This document shows positions 33,501 to 45,500 of a stretch of 64,000 nucleotides of DNA, in pieces (position 1 is the first letter of the stretch; each line of letters starts with the position of its first letter). The position numbers were made by a program, and so were the translations under genes. The stretch comes from Opisthorchis felineus. Lineage: Eukaryota > Platyhelminthes > Trematoda > Opisthorchiida > Opisthorchiidae. The stretch spans positions 1,144,149 through 1,208,148 of the forward strand of contig SJOL01008829.1 of NCBI GenBank assembly GCA_004794785.1, read 5' to 3'. The notes under the pieces were generated by a model. It was not told the origin of the DNA, ran no database searches, and saw only the letters and a program-made list of their open reading frames with translations.

Positions 33501-36500
33501 GGCCTGGCCCGAGGGCGCAGGGAGTAAGGCAGTACTGTCTCACTTCTAGTGCAGCTGGGCACAGCAGGTGCCTTTTGAGCAGCACCGGACTCTTTGGTTT
33601 TAAAAGTATTTCGACCGTATTGAATAATGCGCCGGTGGTCACGGTCAACCGTTGAGCGATTGGAGTGTGCGGTCTTCGGGACCGACCTTTTCTAACCCGT
33701 GCTTCCTTGGGGGAAGGGAGCATCGCTGCTCCCATAAATATGGACATACTGGTCGCCTGGGGGAAACGCCGTCATGCTTTCACACTCCTATCGCAGAGGA
33801 CAGTACGACTTTACCTCCAGACCGCCTCGTAATACGATTACTCGCAGTTCTTCGTCGCGCTGCTCCCAATCGGCCTTCCTAGCACGGTTGAACCTTTAGG
33901 AATTGAGTTTCGACCAGGATAGTCCGCACGAGTAGTGCAGTACAGAAGCCCGACCACCGCGACAAGGTGACAGCTTTAGGTCGGGAGTTGAATAAACGCA
34001 CCTAGCAATTACATTGTCTTTATCAAGGGCTAATAATGTTCCCAGATTGCAGGAAGTAATTTTGTGGCACCTTAACCGAACTAGCAGTGTTTAACCACGA
34101 AAGGAGCTTGTCAGTACCTGCCGTTCTACACAGAGTGAATCCAATCACGTTGCATATGAGTTTGCAGTCAAGACAACCGTAAATGATTGATGAATAACTC
34201 ATCACGACACGTGAAGTAGTAGTGTTAACTTATAGCAAGTGAACTGAAAACCGTGATAAGTACCTCTGTGGGGTAATGTGGTCAGAAATACAATTGCAGA
34301 TTTGAGTCTTGGTTTTCTATGACAGGTAGCCTCAGATAATGAACTTGACCCAGCAGAAGTCAAACCTAGGAAGGATAGTTGTTTTGTGCTTTAAGTTAAG
34401 GAGATTCAAAGTATTCTCGTTATCCAGCTGATTTTTGAAGCCCAACATCCTTATGCCTTACGCTAAAGTAGAACATAAGCAGAAAATAATTCTGACAGAA
34501 ACTCGGATACCGCACCAACCTGAGGAGCCCCAAGAAGGACGAAACTGGTCGTGGGTTATCGAAGAGCTTTCAGCAATCTTATGAGTAGCATGCTTCCTCA
34601 GAGATGATTAGATTGCTTTGAGGTGTACTGGCATAGCTCCATTTATGCAGACACTTTATTCAGTATTCGCGGTACTGACTGGGAAACAAATTTTAGACGT
34701 TACAATATACCATAGCTCGTTACATGGTACTATTGCCTCACGTGCTAGGTTATCTGGTCGTTTAGTCGCGAGCCCTAAATTAGTACTCCGGAATTGCATC
34801 TCCACAACCATTACGATAGAACTGAGGGTGAAATCAGTCACTCCTCAAGTATATTTCCTGGCTTTGATTTGTCCCATGTTTCGGAAACCGTGCACAATCA
34901 CTCTAAGCCACTCTCGACCTTAAATAATAGAAACTTGAACAAAATGTCTCGATGACTTTATTTCTACGCACAGCTGATCCGACGGGCAGTATGGATTGGT
35001 CTTTCGTACAGAGATCCCAATAACTTCTACGTTTAGAACTTTGATATGCTAAACCCCCGGACAAACGAAAATGCAAATTCAGAGTGCTCTGGAATCTGAA
35101 ATCTCGGTTGAATATACCAAGCAAGTTAAATGTTGCAGCCAGCCGTCCCATAGCTAGAGGTCAGCATTCACTTTACGTCTGGTTGCTGCTTAACAAAGAA
35201 CATTTGCTTCGTTCTACCAACATTCAGAGGACACAACAAAGATTATATATTCACAATAAGTAAAATGTTGAGCGTGCGTTGTCCTGCATCGCTGAATATA
35301 TATATATATATATATATATACCACTATTTGGCGTTTGAGGGATTTGCATGCGCCGTCGTACTCGTTGCCTGCTGGTATGTTTGTTCTGGCCCCAATCAGG
35401 ACTAGCGACCTCGACGATACCCAATGGTCATTTTGTCGTACCGGAGAAGTCGGACGGACCGCTCTGAACGTCACTAACACAAACCCCTTCACACTTTGCC
35501 ATGCTTCATCCACGTTCTCGCTACTAGTACAGTATTGGTTTACTGTAGAGAGTTGCTGAGCTCGCTCGGATCGATACTGCTGAGCTATGGTAGTTCTTCG
35601 AAGATGGTGGATTGGCATACTTCTTGCTGACTTGCGGGGGCCTGAAGGGGAACGAACTGTGAGGCGTGCACACACCATGGCGTGATCGGAATCGAGTGGT
35701 GTGCCCCAGAAGGAACGGTAGTCTTGAATGGTCTCTCCCGATGGCTTTTGGCCACGTGATCCAACTGGGTCCACGGTTGATTTGCAGTTGGTGGCCGCCA
35801 GGTTACGCGATGCGAACATTTATGCTGGAAGTTCGTGCTGGCCAGAAACAGTTGATCAGCACACAACTGGAGGAGTCGCTTTCGGTTGTCCGTGCGACGA
35901 GCATCGACTCTGAATCGACCGCTCAGATGTGAATCCAAGCTACCCTTGCTCGGACATATGCTCCGTATGCCAGGCGACGGATCACTCCACTCTGCTGCAT
36001 TTGCTATAACTGATTGCGACTGGAAAGTATCACACATCGATGACTGGTGATGTGATGCAACCGGTGGCGGTGTTGTATTCGTTCCCTCGTTCTTAATCGG
36101 TAACTCGCTATTCTATTGTTTCTAACTGTTTTCTGCACTCCTTCTAACCTAAATTGTTTGCTGTCATAGGCTGCGGCGACTTGAACCACCGTGCACACGA
36201 ACACGGCTGACGGTTGTTAAACTGAACTACTCTGAAGTGTATATTCAATATCCATAATCTGATTGCGACCTGGAGTTGCGTGAATTAGCTGTTGTGCGTC
36301 TTGCAGCTCTTGTGGGCTTTTGTAGGCACCCATATAGTAAATATACAGTGGTTCTCTGTTTGATAGAGCCAAGCACGGCTTTGGCTAAGATAAAATTCGC
36401 AGTCACAGGAGCATTTTCGGTGTATATCTTTGGTAATATCTTCCCAACTTATTTCCTAGTACTACACGGTCGACAACTAGCGGTGTAGCGAATTCAGCTA

Positions 36501-39500
36501 TGGAATCGATCTAGTGGCTTTTCCATAATCGGACATTAATGGTAGATTGCATTGAATCAGGCTGTTGCCTTAACACCTCACTGGGATGCACCGATAGTCA
36601 GTGACAGTTGGATGTGGCGTTGAAATTAGCTGGGCTGACGATTGAACGTAACCTTATTCTTCATAACTGTCGCCAATTGCCTTTGCAGCTTCGGCTCAAG
36701 TCATCGCACCAACCGGATGAGCACTGGCTCACTCAGAATTATGACAAAACAACTCTCGAACGATGACTCACCAGATGAACAAAGCAATGGTTAGTGAGCT
36801 AGCTATTGGTGTGTGCCTTCTTGATTGTGCGCATCCGCATTCTGGACCACATTCTGGACCCGAAAGCGCCAGTTCCTCCAGGTCTTCTTGACCTAATGTA
36901 CACATCTACGGACCAGTTAGCGTACGATAAGTGTCCGAAATTTTCGGTGCATCAGAAAAACTGATGCACTTCAGTCCTCTAGGACGAAACTCCCCTGTGT
37001 GTTCCACGTAAAAATCCGGTGCAGTAACGTTCCTAAGACACCCACTTGGTGAGATGAATCCTGCGACTCGGCTGATAACACAACAGTGGTTTACAAAGTT
37101 CAGAGCAAGGTTATCCTACGGTCAATCCATTTTAACGGGGCATATTCTGAAGTTATTTTCCTTATGCTCAGGGAAAAGTTAGCGGCATTCTCAAAGAGAC
37201 AATGAGAGTACTTGTCTCTGCAGACGATGTTTTGGCATGTTTAGTACACAGCCGAGCCACCGAAGTTGATTGACAACGTAATAGGAATGCGTCTCGAATC
37301 CACGAAAGTAGAGCTTTTCGCTGACGGTATGTTAACTGGTATTATGTACGTGTGTGTCATTGTCATTTCTTCCGCATTCCAAACGTAGACAGTGACAGAC
37401 CTCATGAAAAGACGAATAGAGTTCCATTGAGAGGCTAGTCCGCTCACCGAAGAACAGGTGATCTGATCTGGACTTTCGACTCGTCTACTTCCTTGGAAAA
37501 TGTTGTCCTCCTGTTATAGTTTGAATGGGCAAGTGTCCAGGCTCCTAGCTGCGTAGTTAACACATGTTATGCGCAGACATTCTCTAACACGAAAACCTCA
37601 ATTTATTTACACGATTTGTCTAAGTGTCCGTAGGCTCCGCACCACTGGTAGACACAGGAAGATAGCTTACATACATCTGGCTGGATACTTCATCTGTCTA
37701 ATTATCTGAACGCCTTCTGTGACTTCGTCACATCAAAAGACCCGCAGTTTTAAATTATGGGCCCTGAGGGCCGTCTGTCACTGCTCGCAATCAGTCAGTT
37801 ACCGCGCACTTATAGCTCGTACCGCCTAGCTGCACTCTACAGTTTGAAGTCATATCACAGCTAAGTATCAAACCGATACACTACAAGGCATATGGCAGCC
37901 ATCTGAAATATCGAGCATAAGTCACATTGATCGATCCATCGTGCATGCTCCCTTTGCTGCTGGAATCAGCGAATTGTCGTTGTGTGCACCAGTCATACAG
38001 TTCACAGTCGATGCCTGCGCATATTTCATTGAACGAAAGCTTGCAAAAACAATCAGGAAGAATGAGACCCAGAGTGGTACAAGATGATCACTCAGGCGTC
38101 AACGATGCAATTCAGAATCAGAGCTGACCACAGCTAGTAGCAATGTTCGAAGGATAAAGGAATACGATTGACCGGCTCGGAAGAGAAGATGGATGCCACT
38201 TTACTTACCTAAGAGGCATCCGTTGATTAACACATTAATACACAATGATCTTCTGTCTAGGTGTGAACGCCCAGACAATATTCCAGCCCGGGTGTAACCC
38301 CGAACTTAACCAACAATACACCCATGCCACATCAACTGTCGCGTGGTGCCATCAGACGGTTCATCTTACTCGAAGCATACAGTATGGAGGCCGGGTGAAA
38401 GCATGTTTTGTTGATGCCTCCTTAATCCATTGTGAGCACACGTTGTGTCCATCAATGAATCAGTCCCGAACCAAAATAGACCACGCTGGCATCAGTTACC
38501 AGTGGTACGACGTGTTGTGTACGAGCGATTTGATAAAGACAGGTCGCCAAGACCTAGGTTGGGGGAATGACGGACATTGCACGAAGCTTCAGAGCTCGTG
38601 GCTTAACCTTTGGTCAACACCAAGGGGGCGAATGTGATTCGCTGAGGAAAACCAACTTTTGATTGACGCACGAAGTAAGCTAAATACTAAGGAATTTCTA
38701 AATTATGACAGTTAATTGGAATTGGTCATGTGTCAGGTTGTGTTGCAGCATACCTGTTCAATGTAAACTAACGTTCGGATCACTGGGTTTCACACAAGAG
38801 GTGATAACTGCTTGAAAGTATGCATAATGAAGGCTTACAAAAGTCGTGTAGGTATTGAGACAACATACCTGATCTGCCAAAGTATCTTTTGGCATAGCTT
38901 TCCGGAATAGTTCCATCGATAATCCAAGGATGTACTCCTTGCAAACGCCGATCAGCCGCTTGGCTTCAGACTCTTCACTTGTCGAGTCGACGACCAGAAG
39001 AGGGATGGAGAGAAGAATTGCTCGAAATCGATCGACGGCGTCCTGGAACTTTCCTTTCGTGGTAAGCTGGTAGGCCGACTGAAGACGGTTAATGAGATTA
39101 TTCAAAGTGATGACCACAGTGGGAAGAGCAGAGTTCATGGATGTCTTTTTCCTGAAACACAATGGGAACAGAAGTTGAGAACGGTGCGTGAGTGCCCGTA
39201 ATAGTATGGATGTTATCACAATAATAAAGCTAAAATGCTCTGAATAGAAACCCATCCCAGGGTGAAGACCCACCACTGTTTCGCCACTATCTAATTTCAG
39301 TTCTGAGTGGACTGTGCATGACAGAAAGCAACAACAGCGTGCAGAATTGTTGTTACTACCAGACCCAGAAGGTTTTGAGAAGGGAAACTGTAGCAAAAAT
39401 TCAAAGGTTCCAAGAATAAAACTAACGCAAATGGGCACACAATCCGTTGGATAATCAAACCATAGCTTGGTTATTGGCAATCGTAAATGTTACAGCTACG

Positions 39501-42500
39501 CTGTTTTACCTAGATAACCCCCTGTGACCCCGAAGTGAACTGTTTAATCAGTGTCCGATGGTAGTTACGAGATAGAGATTACGGGAACGAGTTAGTCCGG
39601 TTGTTTTTCACGGAAGCTGACAGCAGTTTGAGCATGATCAGAACCATCTCTCAGATAAGCGAAGCCGACTACAACGTTGCATCGTCAGAGCGCCAAACGA
39701 GCTGGTCTGCCTTCCAACCTGGCGATACCCTATTAGTAAATCAAGTTAGGGCCCACTCGTGAATGAACCGATTGTGAACAGCAGTATACTACGTCCGTAT
39801 TTGATACATGGAAATAATTCACCGGTCACTGTATAGTTTCTTTGAACGATTCATGAGCCAGTACGGTGCCCGAAGAATTTTGCGAAACAATCATCTCGTG
39901 AAATTTTTTTTGGTGTATGAGATATTCGGTGAAGCAATGTTCTTCTTACTCGAAAAATTGCACATGCTTCCGCTCGGGAAAATCCCTTCAAAACAAATGA
40001 GAACTGGTTCTTATACGTCGACGTTGCTTTCCAAGATACCACAGTAAACTGCGGTACTATTAGTCAACCTGACTATGCCTTAGACTTTGGTGAAATACTG
40101 ACACCGTTGAAAGCGCAATGATAGTGTAATATGGCTCCTCACAAATCAGATACATATATAGCTAAGTTTTGCACAGTTGTACACGTTAACACTAAGAATG
40201 TGTGGATTATGTAGCACTTGTTTGACTGCAGGAGTGTGATAATCGAGCCTGAACAAAGTTAATCATAGTCGATATGGGTATGAGTTTCGTGTCATCCAGT
40301 GTAAAATTCGGTGGGAATTGTAAGAATATGCAACCACTTTCAAAGTGTACTAGAACTCCGAAAGGATGAATGAATACTGGATATTGTGTCGAATAGTTGT
40401 AATAACGGTCTTTTCTCAGCATAGTTCTCGTTTTGGACCTTCCAAGCTAGTATTCCCGTCGGAACAACCACTGAAGGTGCACAACGTGTATTAAAGCCCA
40501 AAACCAGACCAAAAACACACGTACAGCGAACGCCGATGACGTGAACTGACTGCCGATGTCGGACACAGTAGTCTCTGGCGTTCCAAAGCGACTGAACAAT
40601 CGTCGGGATTGTAGTGGCAGTTGTGGGGCTGTTCACAAGAAGAATTTCCGGTCATTTGCTGTGGGCGTCGACCACCACCAAAAAGTGTTGGCCACTCATT
40701 GGACCAGCACAATCGGTGTGAAGAGGAGACCAAGGTTCGGTCGGCTGCGCCAGGACCGTAGGTTGGTTTTCATCGGTGACTTGGACGCTTCACCACATAA
40801 CAGGCAAGATTTGGAGACCTGCTCAATCTGGGAATCCATTAGAGATCAGAAGACGTAACTTCGAGCGTGGGCCTTCATCGTGTTTGCTCTCGGGTGCCCT
40901 TTAAGAAACTGATTCAGTACGGTTGGTTGTGACTCCCTTGGAATGGCAACGCGTTCTGGACAAAAAAGACATCCGTCGGCTAGTGATAAGGCGTCACGCC
41001 GGTTGGAGCAGGGTCTCAATTTGGATTTTGGGCAGGTACGCGGCCACTGATTGCGGTGGTACTTGATGACCTGCTGCAGCACAGGTCTTGGTCGGTAGCC
41101 TGGCGGACCATGACGGCAGTCACTGGGAGAATGCGAACGGCCTCCGGTATTAGGCGGTTCACCTCCGATACCAAGGCAATTTTCGCGACTACAGTGTCCT
41201 CTGGTTCTGGTCTGCTTGAATCGATGAGACGCGACAGTGCGCCGGCTTGAACCTGGAGTCAGTGGGCCAAATGTGAACTCCGTGATTGAGTTTGTGGCTG
41301 TATCAGCTGAAGAAACAGAGGACTCACTGCTGCAGGCTGCTGACGTCTGGACATTCAGTCTCTGAATCAGTGCTTCAATGAACTTCGGTTGTGCTTTTTC
41401 GATCTGCCTTTTGCTGCTTCAGCAATAATTCTGGGGCTGATTAAATTCGACCGATATCGTGTGTTCTAGTCCATCGATTGTAATAATTGTAATCCCTCAG
41501 CTCAATTCTGGGATTGAAACTTCCAAGCTAGTGTTCTCGTGAAAACAACCACCAAAGGTGCACAACGTGTATTAGACGCCCAAAACCAGGTCAAAACCAC
41601 ATGCAAAGCGCGTCGTTTATAAAGTGTACGAGGCGACAATAATCTGGAAATTGCGATGGCTTCTGAATGCGCCACTGGCAACCGGCATTCGGCGGATACT
41701 GGACCATGATTGGCTTTTGGGTCCACACTTTCGGTCAATCAAAGCTCGACTTGATGGTGGAGCGGCAAGCAACCCGACCTTCTGGTCAATCATAAGCGGG
41801 ATTGGCTTCTTGGCCGTAGCGGCACCCAACTGTGAGCGGTAAAACGGTATCGGTGTGGAATTCCGCAGAAAAGGCACCCAAGGACTTTCTCGAATTCCCG
41901 ACTGAGCTGCAGTCATAACCACTGAACCGAGTGGTAAATTGTACAGTTTGAGAAGGAAGGGTCATGTCTGTCAGTCCGCGAGGAATTTGAGCATCCTTTA
42001 GAAGTGTACTCTCGGAAGACATTTGATGTGCTTCCAGATGCTGTTGCAGGCAGACGCTTGCGTTCATCTGAAGATCGTCGTTACCCAGGTATGACAAACG
42101 AACTACAGAATCGAGACCCTCAACACAGGCGAGTTGTGCTGAATAAAGGCTTGGTCTCCAGGTTCAACCAAGTAAAGTCGCCGCATGCCGATTAGGATCT
42201 TGGTATACCTTTGTCTACTGAAAGTGAAATCGTATCTCCTTATTTCACTCAAAAAACTCTCGTTCTTATTTTGGACCGGTTCGGACAGCAGAACTTAAGA
42301 CTAACAAAAGCATTAAAAAACAGGTACTGAGGGAAAACCTACCAATTTCTCTGAGGATATATAAAAACGGAAGGTGTCGAGGGGACGCCAGTTCCAACTG
42401 ATCGCGATCCGCTGAACATTGATAGGAACAACGGTTTGTATGGTCCAAAGTCTACGACGCCAACCTGCAAAGTTGAACAGGACAGAGCAAGGAAAATATG

Positions 42501-45500
42501 CCAAAAAGTCAGTAAATAAAATGTCCACTAACTAGCAAGAGTACCGCTTACTTGGGAATTTAGCAGACGCATTGCTTCTGACCAGTTTCCAGCCATGACA
42601 TGATCATGAGGGAGCCTAGAGTTGTCGCTCCAAAACTGTGAGGGTAAACGACCAGCAGGAGGTGCCACAAAACTTTCACCGGCCATCGCATTTACTGATC
42701 CGCTGGTTTGCAACTCTTTCGGAAGCTCCAGATCGGCATCACCGAGGTCCCAACCTTCCTCTTGTACGGCGGCTAAATCGTCCGGGCGACCCAGGGCATC
42801 GCCATCCTCAACTGCATCGGCAAATTCCTCGCTTTCTGGATGACAAAAAATACAGCTTTACCGTAAACCTATCAACAAGTATTCCACTAAAGCAGATAGT
42901 TGTAATCAAGCATATTAAAGCAATGAAGTGGAAAGCAGTCACTCGGAAACGCAGATGGAGACTGGGTTTTAGAACGGTACCGGTTCTGATGGTTACTAAA
43001 AAACAACGCCCGAAGGACACCGAACCTTGCGACAATCTTGAAACTGATAACAACAACGACTTGCAGGGCCGTAAATCCTGGTATTCCCGGTATAGCCTTA
43101 TCCAGGCTCGGTTTCACCAGCATTCTTTAGTTACAGTCCGAACTATAAATATCCCTAGATTAGCGGAACAGACGACTTGGGAAGTTCGATTCGGTATCGG
43201 GCGGGGATAACTCAATGTAAAAGACTCTAGAGTTGCGGCTGAACAATCCGGACTCTACTCTTAGCACTTGACTATTTGAACTTGGCGCACCCGTTGTTTC
43301 ATCAATAAAGACATAAAAGGTGAAACATGCAGTACATGATACACAGATAACGTTGGTAATCTTCTCCAATAAAAATCTAGGGGCTAAGTACAAGAAACCA
43401 ACCGAGTACTGAAAAAATCGCACACAGAACCACGTAAGCCCGGTTCCGCTGTCTCGACCCATGACCGTCGTTGGTGCAGTCAAACTGTCAGAGGTAAGCT
43501 GGAGAACGGAGTATTTATAGAATCGCCACAGGTAAAAAATTTTAGACTGCAAAGAACTCACCATCGAGATCTAAGACAGCATCTTTACCCCATGCAGCCT
43601 CATCTACATCCCCAACATCCATCATCAGACCGACACCAGCCATTGTAGGTGCTCCTGGTTTTCCGAGCTCGTCATCATTTGTTCCCAGATCACCTGGACG
43701 CCTCTGCGCAATCGCCGTCTCGAACACATCAAGTTGCATGCTAAGGAGCGGCCAGTTTAATTCAACTGGAGCAGGCGTGTCCCCTAGGCCCGCGGTAGCC
43801 AGACAGTCTGGACGCAGGACTGGGGGTGATGGGATGAGTAACGAAGCGTTTGCCTTCACAGAGGGTAGTGCACTGGAGGCTGCAGACTCCGAGCCCGGGG
43901 TAGATGGAATTGCACCAAGTTGTTCTTTCAATTCATTAGCCTCATCTGATAATCCATGTGTGGCAGCAGTCAAATAAGCAAGCGGTCCTAAAAACGATAG
44001 TAGTGAGATATTTTCACAAAGCCGAAGGAACAATCACCCAATATGTACTGATACCTTTGCCATTGTCACACGATGCTGGTCAAGCATGGGGGTTCTATAA
44101 AGGACGTGATGGTTCAACCACACCAGCATCTCCGTTCTGCTATGGACTCATCAAATGGATATGGAGAGATCGGAAATGTGACCTTTGGGTTGAGTTCTAG
44201 GCTTTCATCCTCCGAATCACATGGTCACCAACCAATACACGTAACTGATGAATTTCAATTAGGTGGGAAGTTGGGTTTGAGTCAGCGTGTTCGGACTACG
44301 TTGGACAATCAGCCGACCACTGGCGAACGGTCAAAATTACTCACCTGTATAGTTACCTATCATGGCGAGGAATTATTGATCCGCGAAAGGCCAGGATCGA
44401 TGACGATTCACATTACAACGAGAAGACCGCTTGGTCAGCTGTTTATTGCGACTAATCAAATAAGCAAACAACAGGTGGGTGTAAACATGACAGCATTAAA
44501 CCGAGCTCGAAAGCGTAGAAAATCTAGACCCAACAACCAGCCGTACTCTAGTATCCGTTGAATACCAGTTGACCGTGGAGCGTGAGGTGTTCAAATTTTC
44601 AGAATGGTACCGTCGCGTGCACTTTAAGTACGAGGTGCTGCACGTGGCTTTGGACTTATCTTGAACGCTCAGTATGAAAACCTTGGTGGTTTCTCTTCTG
44701 AAAACCCTGGCTTCGCAGGACACGACCAATAAATAAGCTGAGGCATAACCGTTACTTCAGAATATGATTAATGAGTACTACGGTAGAATAAGTTTATACC
44801 AGGTGGATAACCGAATAAAAAGTTAGCTAACTATGAATATTTGAGTTTGCCAAAAGTACTTTACTAATAAATCAGTTTCGAACTGAATATGAAACTCAAC
44901 AGTCAGAATTTAAATACTAGTGATTTTGAACCTTTTCACGGTTAGATAGAAATGGAGCACCGAAAGTGACGGCCAATTCCATACTTTTAAAAATGTGATT
45001 GGCTGGAGCACGGGTGCAGAAAGAAATCATATGCTCACTGAATCAGTAGATATCAGATATATTGCGAAAAGAGTGGAACTAAAAAGGAACGTCGATGGCT
45101 GAGAGTATGTCCCGTGCGTTTCCGCTTCAAACTAAGAGACTCCATCAGCGCCGAAGGACCTCTTCTCTAAACGCGATCCAAAAACGAGTTACCGGTAGTT
45201 ACTTTCTTGCAGCTCACTGCCATTTAAGAGTACACTCTTCCCACACACCCACAAATCAATGACATACCTCATCGTCTGCTTGCGAATTTCTATTAAGTCC
45301 ATAAAATACCTTCCCCAAACATGGAATACGAAGTACATGACCTAACGAGCGTATCCTGCGGATAATCCATCGAGGAAGGGTGGACCTTCCTGAAAATCAT
45401 CATCACTGATCTGATGTTTCCACCAGACCCGTGCAATGTTCGGATGCACCGACTGTCAAAACCTGTGGCAGGGGGTGGGGCAATAATGCAAGGTTGTCGA

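Larger units (their letters stand above)
29074..38868. other. COPA 9.8-kb intron, retroelement-rich
   Basis: It holds a near-complete but broken LINE (30400-33100) with its 5' tandem array, a second LINE fragment (35322-35960), a hammerhead-like motif (34514-34556), a microsatellite and perhaps an endonuclease scrap (38440-38560). The stretches 29080-30000, 33560-34500 and 36010-38440 show nothing nameable. Confidence 0.7.

Noticed and set aside
33272..33562. Open minus-strand frame with apparent protein repeats
   Set aside because: The repeat period is 70 bp, which is not a multiple of three, so the units are read in different frames; it is a DNA repeat and not a protein repeat.
35728..35913. 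Open frames on the + strand opposite the LINE fragment
   Set aside because: These are antisense shadows of the minus-strand LINE; the same shadow exists opposite the copy at 26 kb.
44073..44561. 162-codon + strand open frame in a COPA intron
   Set aside because: No motif, no repeat copy and no splice context to support a gene.
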